A stretch of DNA of 64,000 nucleotides. Source: Cellulophaga fucicola (lineage in GTDB: Bacteria > Bacteroidota > Bacteroidia > Flavobacteriales > Flavobacteriaceae). The number at the start of each line of letters is the position of its first letter. Positions within the stretch are counted from its first letter, which is position 1. The notes beneath the pieces were generated by a model. That model ran no database searches and had not been told where the DNA came from. It saw only the letters and a list, made by a program, of their open reading frames with translations. Location of the stretch: contig NZ_FPIY01000007.1 of assembly GCF_900119145.1 (NCBI RefSeq), forward strand, positions 43,622-107,621, given 5' to 3'. The position numbers were made by a program, and so were the translations under genes. Shown here one piece after another: positions 45,891 through 54,558 of the stretch.

Positions 45891-45903
45891 TTTGGTTACC
45901 AAA
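45891..45903. promoter_or_regulatory. Palindrome in the ECF sigma / DUF6249 divergent region
   Basis: TTTGGT-T-ACCAAA is a perfect 6-bp inverted repeat 28 bases upstream of the sigma ATG at 45863, inside the shared regulatory region. GGTTAC (45894-45899) also pairs with GTAACC further right (near 45935). It may be an operator or an autoregulated site. Confidence 0.35.
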
Positions 45904-46005
45904 GTAGTTAAAAAATATTTTTTTGATAAACTTGTAACCATAAATAAAAAACTATCGTCTTACCATAAGAACAAAATAAAATTAATCAATTTAAATTACA
46001 TAACT

Positions 46006-46356
46006 ATGGGACCAGAAGTACTAATTGTAGCATTAATATTTGCATCTATCTTTGGCGTATTTTACTTATTCTTTTCTACACGCAATAAAGAGCGCTTAGC
46101 TTTAATAGAAAAAGGTCTAGACGCAGGTATATTTGTCAAGGGCAAACAAGATAAAGCAGCACCAATTTGGAAAATACTAACACTAAACTTTTCTTTATTA
46201 GTTATAGGTATTGGCTTAGGTATACTACTAGGAAACATATTTATAAATATGGGCCTAGACGAGGCTGTTGCTGTAGGTACAACTTTTATTACCGCTGGTA
46301 CGGCTTTATTAATTGGCTTTTTTATGGTAAAAAAAATGGACAAAGAAGAGCTATAG
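46006..46356 (+). CDS. DUF6249-like small membrane protein
   Basis: The 116-residue protein has one N-terminal helix (ALIFASIFGVFYLFFSTRNKERLALIEKGLDAG) and two more near residues 50-70 and 82-104. The ERLALIEKG(L/M)D segment followed by paired helices is typical of DUF6249, whose genes often neighbour ECF sigma factors. I choose the ATG at 46006; in-frame codons to 45892 lie within the divergent promoter area. Function is unknown. Confidence 0.85.
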   Translation: MGPEVLIVALIFASIFGVFYLFFSTRNKERLALIEKGLDAGIFVKGKQDKAAPIWKILTLNFSLLVIGIGLGILLGNIFINMGLDEAVAVGTTFITAGTALLIGFFMVKKMDKEEL

Positions 46357-46385
46357 TTACACCTTAACCTAAACTACTTAATAGA

Positions 46386-46416
46386 AACCATTGTATTTAT
46401 ATGCAATGGTTTTTTA
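46386..46416 (+). terminator. Terminator after the DUF6249 gene
   Basis: Stem AACCATTG/CAATGGTT with a ten-base loop and T-run, just before the MOSC gene start at 46427. Confidence 0.7.
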
Positions 46417-46426
46417 TCTTTATAGA

Positions 46427-47059
46427 ATGAAAATAGTAGCAACAAACCTTGGAAAGCCAACCACAATACTATGGAACGGTAAGGAAGAAGTAACCGGAAT
46501 TTACAAATACCCCACAACAACACCTTTATATTTAAAAAGTACAGATGTTGCAAATGATACTGTAATAGACCGTAAACACCACGGTGGTATATATAAAGCT
46601 TGTTATTTATTTTCTGCTGATGTGTATGACTATTGGAAAAAATTATATCCTAACTTAGAATGGGATTGGGGAATGTTTGGAGAAAACTTAACCGTAGAAG
46701 GTTTAGATGAAGCTACACTTAGAATTGGAGATATTTATAAAATTGGTTCTGCTCTTGTGCAAATATCACAACCTAGGGAACCTTGCTATAAACTAGGCAT
46801 ACGCTTTGGAGACCAAGAAATATTAAGACAGTTTATAGCTCACAATCGTCCTGGGACTTATGTACAAATTTTAGAAGAAGGCAATGTGCAAATCGGAGAT
46901 TCTCTAACTTTAATAGAACAGTCTAGCAACTCACTTACCACACAAGACTTTTACAAACTTCTATATTCTAAAAAAAAGAATTTAGAACACATAAAATTAG
47001 CGGTTAACAATACTGCTTTGCCAGAGAAAAAAAGAGAACGTTTAGCTAAATATTTATAA
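46427..47059 (+). CDS. MOSC domain protein (YiiM-like)
   Basis: The protein has about 210 residues. Features of the YiiM branch are the core DRKHHGGIYKACYLFS (about residue 48), WDWGMFGENLTVEGL and REPCYKLGIRFGDQ, with the conserved Cys near residue 120. MOSC proteins handle sulfur or nitrogen groups on the molybdenum cofactor; YiiM reduces N-hydroxylated base analogues. The ATG at 46427 follows the terminator directly; the in-frame start at 46391 lies inside the terminator and is unlikely. Confidence 0.9.
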   Translation: MKIVATNLGKPTTILWNGKEEVTGIYKYPTTTPLYLKSTDVANDTVIDRKHHGGIYKACYLFSADVYDYWKKLYPNLEWDWGMFGENLTVEGLDEATLRIGDIYKIGSALVQISQPREPCYKLGIRFGDQEILRQFIAHNRPGTYVQILEEGNVQIGDSLTLIEQSSNSLTTQDFYKLLYSKKKNLEHIKLAVNNTALPEKKRERLAKYL

Positions 47060-47063
47060 AAAT

Positions 47064-47423
47064 ATGATCTACCCTTGGCATTTATACCTAATGGCTTTAC
47101 TTTATATTTTTGCTGGTTTTATGCATTTTATAAAACCTAAAATGTATATGCGCATTATGCCTAGATATTTACCAAAACACTTATCGTTAGTATATATTAG
47201 CGGTTTAATGGAAATTTTTATAGGTTTTGGCTTATGTTTTACTTCATCCAAAGACTATGCTATTTACGCTCTAATAGCTATGCTTACTGTTTTTTTATTA
47301 GTCCATTTTTATATGCTCTCTAGCAAAAAAGCAGCGGCTGGCATACCCTTTTACATCTTAGTTTTACGTATACCTTTACAGTTTACCCTAATGTATTGGG
47401 CGTATTGGTATTTGCAGTTTTGA
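47064..47423 (+). CDS. DoxX-like membrane protein
   Basis: The 119-residue protein has four hydrophobic helices. The start PWHLYLMALLYIFAGFMHFIKP and RIMPRYLPKHLSLVYISGLMEIFIGFGL match the DoxX-like family (MPxYLP motif). It lies five bases after the MOSC gene and shares its terminator. The family has no firm biochemical role. Confidence 0.88.
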   Translation: MIYPWHLYLMALLYIFAGFMHFIKPKMYMRIMPRYLPKHLSLVYISGLMEIFIGFGLCFTSSKDYAIYALIAMLTVFLLVHFYMLSSKKAAAGIPFYILVLRIPLQFTLMYWAYWYLQF

Positions 47424-47430
47424 AAACAAA

Positions 47431-47459
47431 AAAAGGAGGCTATAAATAGCCTCCTTTTT
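47431..47459. terminator. Bidirectional terminator between DoxX-like and secreted protein genes
   Basis: Stem AAAAGGAGGCTA/TAGCCTCCTTTT with loop TAAA between convergent genes; T-run on the right and A-run on the left. Confidence 0.85.
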
Positions 47460-47480
47460 ATCAACAATACTCAATTATAA

Positions 47481-48068
47481 CTAGTCTAAACTTACTAATT
47501 TATTGTATCTAGCCTTGTTTACTTCTACAACAAACCTAAATTCGTCTTCTGTAAAGTTTGTAAACCTAAAGGCTTTCTCTACTCTTAATTTGTTATTAAA
47601 AGTTTCTTCGTATACTTCATTTCCTTCTAAATCGTAAACTGAAACAACAACTTTACCTTTCTTTTTATTTAAGAAACTCATTAATACTAAGTCTCCTTTT
47701 TTCTGAAAAATAGGCTTTGCTTCTTCTGTTTTTTCATCTACAACAACACTACCGTTTTTAATATGTATTGCATAAGAAACCTTCTTCAACATATTTTCTA
47801 CGTTTAAAAAATAATGCCCATCTTCTAAATTCATAACATTGAATTTTTTAGAATAAACTGCTTCATTTACTATTTCTTCAGAATAAAATACACCAGAATA
47901 TTGATCTTCGAATTTTATTACTGTTTGAAGATTTTTTGCTTCAAATTTGAAGACTAAATCTTTAGAGTCTTTTTTAGTCACTAATTCTAGTGAAGATTCA
48001 TCTGCAAAACTTGCTGTTGACACAAACAAAAACAGAACTAGGGTCGAGAATTTAAAAATTGTTTTCAT
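47481..48068 (-). CDS. Exported beta-rich protein of unknown function
   Basis: The 195-residue protein has a clean signal peptide (KFSTLVLFLFVSTASFA, cleavage near residue 22). The body alternates short beta strands (KDLVFKFEAKN, YFLNVENMLKKVSYAIHI, GKVVVSVYDLEGNEVYEETF) and resembles the Ig-like fold seen in Bacteroidota secreted proteins. I cannot name a family with confidence. A TATATTTG box at 48131-48124 is the likely promoter. Confidence 0.8.
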   Translation of the reverse strand: MKTIFKFSTLVLFLFVSTASFADESSLELVTKKDSKDLVFKFEAKNLQTVIKFEDQYSGVFYSEEIVNEAVYSKKFNVMNLEDGHYFLNVENMLKKVSYAIHIKNGSVVVDEKTEEAKPIFQKKGDLVLMSFLNKKKGKVVVSVYDLEGNEVYEETFNNKLRVEKAFRFTNFTEDEFRFVVEVNKARYNKLVSLD

Positions 48069-48123
48069 AGGTTTACTTTTTTAGGATTATTCTTTTTGTT
48101 TTGATTGGTAAATAATTACACTG

Positions 48124-48131
48124 CAAATATA
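48124..48131 (-). promoter_or_regulatory. -7 promoter box of the exported unknown protein
   Basis: The minus strand reads TATATTTG followed by C, 55 bases upstream of the ATG at 48068. Confidence 0.4.
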
Positions 48132-48244
48132 TGTGGGGTATTCGGTTAATTTTACCTCTATATTTTCCAATATATATGCTATATTAACCACAATACTACA
48201 ACAACACTCACTTAATGTTAATTTAACATACAAAATGAGCCTTA

Positions 48245-48280
48245 AAATGTTTTTAAAAACATTTAGTTGTTCTATTTTTG
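48245..48280 (+). promoter_or_regulatory. 20-bp palindrome and -7 box before the second AraC gene
   Basis: AAATGTTTTTAAAAACATTT (48245-48264) is a perfect palindrome. TATTTTTG (48273-48280) fits the -7 consensus, placing transcription near 48286 and the palindrome at about -41 to -22. A bound protein would cover the promoter, which suggests autoregulation. The rest of the 230-base gap holds no other clear element. Confidence 0.45.
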
Positions 48281-48298
48281 TATTTAAATCTATTTATA

Positions 48299-49171
48299 AT
48301 GTCGAACCAAAAACCCATTTTTGAAGCTATTGCACCAGACTTTGGTCATTCGTTTACATATCAGAAGTTTGATGAAGCTACAAATAACAAAAACAACACC
48401 TGGCATTATCATCCAGAGATAGAACTGGTATATGTTAATGGTGGCTCTGGAAAAAGACAAATAGGGAGTCACATATCTTATTACACAGATGGCGATTTAA
48501 TTTTAATAGATGGTAATTTACCTCATTGTGGACTTACAGATGTACTAACAAAAAACAAAAGTGAAACGGTTGTACAAATGTTACCCGATTTTTTAGGGGC
48601 TAATTTTTTTAACCTGCCAGAACTAAGAAATATTAAATCTTTATTAGAAACCTGTAAAGGTGGCATTGCTTTTCACGGTAACACCAAGTTAAAGATTGGA
48701 GATAAAATTGAAGTATTAGAGTACCAAACCGATTTTCAACGTTTAATATCAATTCTAAACATATTTAACGAACTTGGTAAATCTAAAGAATACACCTTAT
48801 TAAATGCAGAAGGCTTTTCTATGAAAACTGAAGTTAAAGACAACGACCGTATTAACGTTATCTTTAATTATGTAAAAACTAACTTTAGAGAGGAGATTAC
48901 ATTAGACAGTATTGCGTCTTTAGTTAATATGACTGTACCTTCTTTTTGTAGGTACTTTAAAAAAATAACCAACAAAACCTTTATTCAGTTTACCAATGAA
49001 TATAGATTGGTACACGCGTCTAAATTATTGGCAGAGCAAAAAATGAGTATTACAGAGGTTTGTTTTGAGTGTGGATTTAATAATTTTTCTCACTTTAATA
49101 AATCGTTTAAAAAATTTACTGGGCAAAATCCATCTGAATATAGAAACGAACTTAAAACTATTGTAGCCTAA
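48299..49171 (+). CDS. AraC family regulator with cupin sensor
   Basis: The protein has about 290 residues. The cupin half shows NNTWHYHPEIELVYVNGGSGKRQIGSH (about residues 29-55) and DLILIDGNLPHCG, giving plausible metal or ligand histidines. The C-terminal HTH pair begins at about residue 190 (ITLDSIASLVNMTVPSFCRYFKKI, then ITEVCFECGFNNFSHFNKSFKKFTGQNPSEYR). The ATG at 48299 follows a promoter whose start is near 48286. Its neighbours do not suggest a target. Confidence 0.9.
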   Translation: MSNQKPIFEAIAPDFGHSFTYQKFDEATNNKNNTWHYHPEIELVYVNGGSGKRQIGSHISYYTDGDLILIDGNLPHCGLTDVLTKNKSETVVQMLPDFLGANFFNLPELRNIKSLLETCKGGIAFHGNTKLKIGDKIEVLEYQTDFQRLISILNIFNELGKSKEYTLLNAEGFSMKTEVKDNDRINVIFNYVKTNFREEITLDSIASLVNMTVPSFCRYFKKITNKTFIQFTNEYRLVHASKLLAEQKMSITEVCFECGFNNFSHFNKSFKKFTGQNPSEYRNELKTIVA

Positions 49172-49205
49172 ATAATTGGGCTATTTCTAATTTAAAGTTA
49201 GAGCA

Positions 49206-49244
49206 AAAAAAAAAAGGTCTTTAGTATATAAAGACCTTTTTTTT
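49206..49244 (+). terminator. Terminator after the second AraC gene
   Basis: Stem AAAAAGGTCTTTA/TAAAGACCTTTTT with loop GTATA and T8. From here to 49396 (about 150 bases) I see no gene or clear site. Confidence 0.8.
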
Positions 49245-49396
49245 GTTATCCTAGTTTCATTGCGAGTTACATACTGCCTTTAATAAGTTTGGATTTGGCT
49301 CACTAATGTCCTCATACACAACTACACTAAGTAATTTTCAATAATTATGCCAAAAACCAAAATAAGTTAGGCATAGCTTCAATATAATCGTTAAAA

Positions 49397-50170
49397 TTAT
49401 TTATACAGATCATTTAAAACTTTAGCCAAACGCAAACCTCCTTTTAATAATTGGTTACGCAGTGTATCCATATAAAGGTAACTGTATCTATAACCTAATT
49501 TTTCTCCAACCTCAGCAGACTTATAAACTTCTTCTGCTAGGTCCTGAGATTCTTCAATCCAATCATAAACAGTACCGCCTTGTATTTTAGCAACCTCTTT
49601 TTTATCAAGCTTAGGCAAAGCACCTGCTAATTCAGTATAACTCATACCATAAGAATTTATCATATCAGAATCCCAAACACGGTGCAAGTTAGTTCCGTCA
49701 TTAAACCAACGTACTTGTATGTCGTTACCACCTTTGTCTTCTGCGTGGCCTGCGTGTAATGGCTGGTGCATATCTCCAATTAGGTGAATTAGCATCTTTA
49801 AATGAAAAGATTTCTCTTTTTTAGAACTGTTCTTATCTTTTAAGACAGATAAACATTTTTCTATACCAACCATTAAATCTCCTTCTGGCGGTGGTGTTAT
49901 GTCTGTATATTTTTTATCTGCCGGAAAGTTTACATAATGCCAAGGAGAATACGCCTTAAAAGTTCTGTCAGATTTTATATCATCTGCGTGGTTAGATGCA
50001 AAAGCTAAATCTTGGCCATCTAACAATTCTTTAATTGCCTTTTTAGCTTTTCTGCTTAATTCTTTTTGTGCAACTTCACCAACTGTTCTATGCCCTGTTT
50101 TACCCCAAAATACATTGTTAGCAAAAGAAACCTGAACTGCTAAAAAAAGCAGTATACATATGTTTTTCAT
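49397..50170 (-). CDS. S1/P1 family nuclease
   Basis: The 257-residue secreted zinc nuclease (about 18-residue signal) has the N-terminal WGKTGHR, the Zn-ligand stretches PWHYVNFP and HLIGDMHQPLHAGHAEDKGGND and a later LHRVWDSDM, matching S1/P1. It would degrade single-stranded DNA/RNA outside the inner membrane, probably for phosphate or nucleoside uptake. Its 5' end overlaps the divergent PBP1A frame by 11 bases. A -7 box lies at 50195-50188. Confidence 0.93.
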   Translation of the reverse strand: MKNICILLFLAVQVSFANNVFWGKTGHRTVGEVAQKELSRKAKKAIKELLDGQDLAFASNHADDIKSDRTFKAYSPWHYVNFPADKKYTDITPPPEGDLMVGIEKCLSVLKDKNSSKKEKSFHLKMLIHLIGDMHQPLHAGHAEDKGGNDIQVRWFNDGTNLHRVWDSDMINSYGMSYTELAGALPKLDKKEVAKIQGGTVYDWIEESQDLAEEVYKSAEVGEKLGYRYSYLYMDTLRNQLLKGGLRLAKVLNDLYK

Positions 50171-52523
50171 TCTCGTTATTTTTTTAACAAAAATAGAAAA
50201 TAGTATTTTAAACTATTGTTATTTTTTAGTTGGTTTTATTTTTTTAACTTATCCTTATACCCTAAAACAGACTATTTTGATTTTAAAGAAAATAAAGAAT
50301 CCGTATTTAAGATATAGTGCCATTGCTCTACTTGGTTTTATTTGCCTAATTATACTATTTATTACTAGTGTATACATTGGTCTCTGGGGAAAATTACCTA
50401 GTAAAGAAGAGTTAACATCTCTTAAATACCAACAAGCATCAGAAGTCTACTCTGCAGATAGTGTTTTAATAGGCAAGTACTATTTATTAGATAGACAACC
50501 TATAGCATATGAAGAATTTCCTAAACACTTAACAGAAGCACTAGTAGCCATTGAAGACGAGCGCTTTTACGACCATAGTGGTATAGACTATAAAAGTATG
50601 CTTAGAGTTGCTTTTAAAAGCATTTTATTACGAGATAAATCTTCTGGTGGTGGTAGTACTATTAGTCAGCAACTGGCTAAAAACCTCTATCCAAGAACTA
50701 AAAGCGGTAAATTAAATTTAGCTGTTTCTAAAATTAAAGAAATGTTTATTGCTCGTAAGTTAGAAAGCATTTACAATAAGGAAGAAATTCTTTCTTATTA
50801 TTTAAATCAGGTTTCTTTTGGCGATAATACTTTTGGTATAGAAAGTGCATCCTTAAAATTCTTTAATAAACACACTAAAGATTTAAGCATACCAGAGGCT
50901 GCAACTCTAGTAGGTATGTTAAAAGCAACCTATGGTTATAACCCAAGAGTGTTTCCTGAAAAAAGTAAAGGGAGAAGAAACCTAGTTATGCAAGCTATGT
51001 ATACAAACAATTATATAGATGAAAAACTAAAAGACAGCCTAATTAAAACATCTTTAAAATTAGAATATAGAGATTTTAATTATAACGATGGTGTTGCCCC
51101 TTATTTTAGAGAAGAAGTTAGAAAACAGCTTTTAAAATGGGTAAAAGATAAAAATAATGCTGGTAACGATTTAAACATTTATACCTCTGGATTAAAAATA
51201 TACACCACGCTAGATTATAAAATGCAAGTTTTAGCTGAAGAAGCTATGCAGGAGCATATGAAAAGTTTACAATCTAATTTTGAAAAAAGTTATGGCAAAA
51301 ATGCTCCTTGGTTAACAAACAAAAACATTATTAATAAAGCTATAAAACAATCTTTACCTTATAAAAAACTAAAGGAAACGGGTTTAGCAGAAGCTCAAAT
51401 ACTAGATTCTTTAAATAAAAAAAAGACAATGACATTGTCTAACTGGGATAAAGATTCCACTTTACAAGCTAGTACCATAGATAGTATTAAGCACTATAGT
51501 AAATTTTTAAACATTGGCTCATTGGCTTTAGATCCAGAAAACGGAGAAGTAAAAGTATGGATTGGTGGTATTGATTTTAAACAATATAAGTACGACCATA
51601 TATCGCAGAGTAAAAGACAGGTTGGCTCTACTTTTAAACCTATAGTATATACTACAGCTATAGAACAAGGTATTGGTCCTTGTACATATTTCTCTGCTGA
51701 AGAAGTAGAGTACAAAAACCTAAAGCAGTGGAGCCCATCTAATACTGGTTCTAAGAATGAAACCTATCTTAATTATTCTATGAAAGAAGCGCTAAGCAAT
51801 TCTGTAAACACAGTTGCTGTAAAAGTATTAGAAAAAGCAGGTATACCTAATACTATTGAACAAGCTAAAAAAATGGGAATTACAGCAGATCTTCCCAACT
51901 TACCCTCTTTAGCTTTAGGTACTGCAGAAGTAAAAATAAGCGAATTAGCTACAGCTTACACCAGCTATGTAAACAGCGGTAAACACAGCGCGCCAATACT
52001 TATTAAACACATAACCAATAGCAAAGACTCTATTATAGAATCTTTTAAACCTATTATTTCTAAAGAACCTGCTTTTTCACCAGAAACTAATATGATTATG
52101 ATAGAGCTAATGAAAGCTACTATTAATACAGGAACTGCAGCCAGAATAAGAAACTCTTATAAATTAACTAACGATATTGCTGGCAAAACAGGAACAACGC
52201 AAAATAATAAAGATGCGTGGTTTGTTGGTGTAACACCTAAACTAGTTAGTGTTACTTGGGTTGGTTTAGACAACCACGAAATAGGCTTTAAAAATACAGC
52301 TCTTGGTCAAGGTGCCAATGCTGCACTACCCGCATTTGCTCTTTTATTACAAAAAATGAATAAAAATTCGGATTTTGATTACATCACAAAAGCTAAATTT
52401 AAAAAACCTACAGATGTTGTTTTAAGCTCGCTAGACTGTGAACCTTCTAAAAAAGACGGCTTTTTTAAACGTCTATTTAAAAACCCTAACAAGAAAAAAA
52501 CTAAAGATTTTAAAAGCAATTAA
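50160..52523 (+). CDS. Penicillin-binding protein 1A (transglycosylase/transpeptidase)
   Basis: This bifunctional peptidoglycan synthase of up to 787 residues has a membrane helix (about residues 55-75). The GT51 domain shows AIEDERFYDHSGIDY and GGGSTISQQLAKNLYPR. The transpeptidase domain shows the nucleophile motif STFKPIVYT, SVNTVA and the KTG box AGKTGTTQNNKDAWFVG. The start is unsure: the ATG at 50160 lies inside the 5' end of the divergent nuclease gene, and the next Met is too late. A non-ATG start such as a TTG near residue 40 is possible. Confidence 0.92.
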   Translation: MFFILVIFLTKIENSILNYCYFLVGFIFLTYPYTLKQTILILKKIKNPYLRYSAIALLGFICLIILFITSVYIGLWGKLPSKEELTSLKYQQASEVYSADSVLIGKYYLLDRQPIAYEEFPKHLTEALVAIEDERFYDHSGIDYKSMLRVAFKSILLRDKSSGGGSTISQQLAKNLYPRTKSGKLNLAVSKIKEMFIARKLESIYNKEEILSYYLNQVSFGDNTFGIESASLKFFNKHTKDLSIPEAATLVGMLKATYGYNPRVFPEKSKGRRNLVMQAMYTNNYIDEKLKDSLIKTSLKLEYRDFNYNDGVAPYFREEVRKQLLKWVKDKNNAGNDLNIYTSGLKIYTTLDYKMQVLAEEAMQEHMKSLQSNFEKSYGKNAPWLTNKNIINKAIKQSLPYKKLKETGLAEAQILDSLNKKKTMTLSNWDKDSTLQASTIDSIKHYSKFLNIGSLALDPENGEVKVWIGGIDFKQYKYDHISQSKRQVGSTFKPIVYTTAIEQGIGPCTYFSAEEVEYKNLKQWSPSNTGSKNETYLNYSMKEALSNSVNTVAVKVLEKAGIPNTIEQAKKMGITADLPNLPSLALGTAEVKISELATAYTSYVNSGKHSAPILIKHITNSKDSIIESFKPIISKEPAFSPETNMIMIELMKATINTGTAARIRNSYKLTNDIAGKTGTTQNNKDAWFVGVTPKLVSVTWVGLDNHEIGFKNTALGQGANAALPAFALLLQKMNKNSDFDYITKAKFKKPTDVVLSSLDCEPSKKDGFFKRLFKNPNKKKTKDFKSN
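50188..50195 (-). promoter_or_regulatory. -7 promoter box of the S1/P1 nuclease
   Basis: The minus strand reads TATTTTTG, 17 bases before the ATG at 50170. It lies within the 5' coding end of the PBP1A frame, one reason to doubt the PBP1A start. Confidence 0.4.
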
Positions 52524-52530
52524 AATAAAA

Positions 52531-52573
52531 TTGATATATTTATGATATCATTTTAATATCATAAATACATCAA
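52531..52573. promoter_or_regulatory. 43-bp dyad upstream of the SPFH-Arc operon
   Basis: Two 18-base arms (52531-52548 and 52556-52573) are reverse complements at 17 of 18 positions around a seven-base spacer. The core is TTTATGATAT / ATATCATAAA. It ends five bases before the SPFH ATG. There is no T-run, so it is not a normal terminator. An operator for the Arc-type protein at the end of the operon, or a start-site hairpin, is inference. Confidence 0.5.
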
Positions 52574-52578
52574 ACATC

Positions 52579-53439
52579 ATGTCAAAAGAAAAAACTACCA
52601 CACCACTAAGCGGCTATATAGTCTTAATTATATTTCTTGCTTTAACCTTAATAAGTCTTTATATGCTTATTACTAAAGATAGTCCTATTTATGTATTAGG
52701 TATTATTATAGCCGTAGCTTTATTTCCTGGATTTGTACTAGTAAATCCTAATAGTTCTAAAGTTTTATTACTATTTGGCAAATATGTAGGCACAATTAAA
52801 GAAAATGGTTTTTACTGGGTATTACCTTTCTATACTAAAAAATCTATTTCTTTAAGGGCTAGTAATTTTGATAGTGAACGATTAAAAGTAAACGATAAAT
52901 TAGGCAACCCAATAATGATTAGCACTATTTTAGTATGGCGAGTTACCGATACTTTTATGGCTGCTTTTGAGGTAGATGATTACAAAAATTTTGTTCGCGT
53001 ACAGACTGATGCTGCAGTACGTAAACTTGCTAGTATGTATCCTTATGATAATTTTGCAGACGAAGGACACACAGAAGATATAACTCTTAGATCTAGTGTA
53101 AACGAGGTTAGTGTTGCCTTAGAAAAAGAAGTACAAGAAAGACTCTCTATGGCTGGTATTGAAGTCTTAGAAGCTCGTATTGGTTATTTAGCCTATGCAC
53201 AAGAAATTGCTAATGCAATGCTTAAAAGGCAACAAGCCACAGCTATTGTTGCTGCAAGACATAAAATTGTAGAAGGTGCTGTTAGTATGGTAGAAATGGC
53301 CATAGACCAACTAGGTAAAAAAAACATTGTAGATTTAGATGACGAACGCAAAGCTGCTATGGTAAGTAATTTAATGGTTGTTTTGTGCTCAGATAAAGAT
53401 GCTTCTCCTGTTGTTAATGCCGGAACTTTAAATCACTAA
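52579..53439 (+). CDS. SPFH/Band 7 domain membrane protein
   Basis: The 286-residue protein has two N-terminal membrane helices (about 10-50) and the SPFH core (NSSKVLLLFGKYVGTIKENGFYWVLPF, RVQTDAAVRKLASMYPYDNF). A coiled end follows (QEIANAMLKRQQATAIVAARHKIVEGAV). Such proteins form ring scaffolds on membranes, as stomatin and prohibitin do. It heads a run of four closely spaced genes ending in an Arc-type protein; a DUF4177 gene starts five bases after its stop. Confidence 0.93.
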   Translation: MSKEKTTTPLSGYIVLIIFLALTLISLYMLITKDSPIYVLGIIIAVALFPGFVLVNPNSSKVLLLFGKYVGTIKENGFYWVLPFYTKKSISLRASNFDSERLKVNDKLGNPIMISTILVWRVTDTFMAAFEVDDYKNFVRVQTDAAVRKLASMYPYDNFADEGHTEDITLRSSVNEVSVALEKEVQERLSMAGIEVLEARIGYLAYAQEIANAMLKRQQATAIVAARHKIVEGAVSMVEMAIDQLGKKNIVDLDDERKAAMVSNLMVVLCSDKDASPVVNAGTLNH

Positions 53440-53443
53440 GAAA

Positions 53444-53614
53444 ATGAAAGAATACAAAATTATAAAACAAAAAGCCAAGCTAAGAAATTCAGATGGTGAT
53501 TTTGAAGACCAGTTAAACTCTTATGCAAGAGAGGGGTGGATTGTAAAATCTTCTGTTGCTATAAATGGTTCTAGCTACTTTAAAATAATTTTAGAACGCG
53601 ATAAAAACAGGTAA
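53444..53614 (+). CDS. DUF4177-like small protein
   Basis: The 56-residue protein (starts KEYKIIKQKAKLRN, then DQLNSYAREGWIVKSS) matches the DUF4177 pattern of a short beta-alpha-beta unit ending LNxxxxxGW. It sits between the SPFH and hydrolase genes with gaps of four and two bases. Function is unknown. Confidence 0.8.
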   Translation: MKEYKIIKQKAKLRNSDGDFEDQLNSYAREGWIVKSSVAINGSSYFKIILERDKNR

Positions 53615-53616
53615 TT

Positions 53617-54555
53617 ATGAAAAAACTTCTCATACTATGTATGTTACTCCCTACTCTAATTTTTGCTCAAGAAGTAAAAACTGAAGAGTTACATTTAAAA
53701 AATGGAGACATTAGTTTACCTGGAACTTTAACCATACCTGCTGCAAAAAAGAAAACACCTCTTATAATTTTTGTTCAAGGCTCCGGAAATCCAGATCGTA
53801 ACGGAAACCAAGCTGGTACTATGATACAAATTGGTTATATAAAAACATTAAGAGACAGCTTAAATGCAAAAGGTTTCTCTTTCTATAGTTACGATAAAAG
53901 GTCTGCCACATTAAGTAACCTTGATCAATTAACAAAAATTACATTTGCTAGTTTCACAGATGATGCAAATGTTGCCATAGATAACTTTAAAGAAGACAAA
54001 CGCTTTAGTAGCATCCATTTAATAGGACACAGTCAAGGTTCATTGGTTGGTATGTTAGCTATTAACAATAGAAAAGACAATGCAATATCTTCTTTTATTT
54101 CTATTGCTGGCGCTGGCAAAACTATAGATAAAACAATAGTAGAACAGTTAACTAGTCAAAATCCAGGCTTAGGTAAAATGGCTAAAGAACAGTTTACAGA
54201 ACTTATGGCTACAGATACAATTAAAGAGGTTAACCCGCTTTTAATAAATATTTTTCAGCCTGTTTATCAAAAGTTTATAAAACAATGGGCACAAGTAAAT
54301 CCTGCTTCAGAGATTAAAAAATTACAAATTCCTGCTTTAATTTTAAACGGAGATGCAGATCTTCAAGTTACTACAGACGATGCACAATTATTAAAAGATG
54401 CTTATCCAAAAGCTACTTTAAAAATTATCCCTAAAATGAATCACGTTTTAAAAGTTGTAAATTCAGTTACTGAAAATCAAGAATCATATACTTCATCAAA
54501 CTTTAATATCTCTAAAGAACTTTTAAACGTAATTGAAGATTTTATTAGACACTAA
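53617..54555 (+). CDS. Exported alpha/beta hydrolase
   Basis: The 312-residue protein has a signal peptide (LLILCMLLPTLIFA). The oxyanion region is IIFVQGSGNPDRNG, the nucleophile elbow IGHSQGSLVGM (about residue 145), the acid ALILNGDADLQV and the base MNHVLKVV. The fold is that of esterases or peptidases acting outside the inner membrane. It lies within the SPFH-Arc operon, three bases before the Arc-like gene. Confidence 0.9.
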   Translation: MKKLLILCMLLPTLIFAQEVKTEELHLKNGDISLPGTLTIPAAKKKTPLIIFVQGSGNPDRNGNQAGTMIQIGYIKTLRDSLNAKGFSFYSYDKRSATLSNLDQLTKITFASFTDDANVAIDNFKEDKRFSSIHLIGHSQGSLVGMLAINNRKDNAISSFISIAGAGKTIDKTIVEQLTSQNPGLGKMAKEQFTELMATDTIKEVNPLLINIFQPVYQKFIKQWAQVNPASEIKKLQIPALILNGDADLQVTTDDAQLLKDAYPKATLKIIPKMNHVLKVVNSVTENQESYTSSNFNISKELLNVIEDFIRH

Positions 54556-54558
54556 AAA

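Noticed and set aside
46167..46367. Alternative-frame protein over the DUF6249 gene
   Set aside because: Out of frame with the clear membrane protein, composition rich in Tyr/Arg/Cys typical of a shifted frame, and no start signal.
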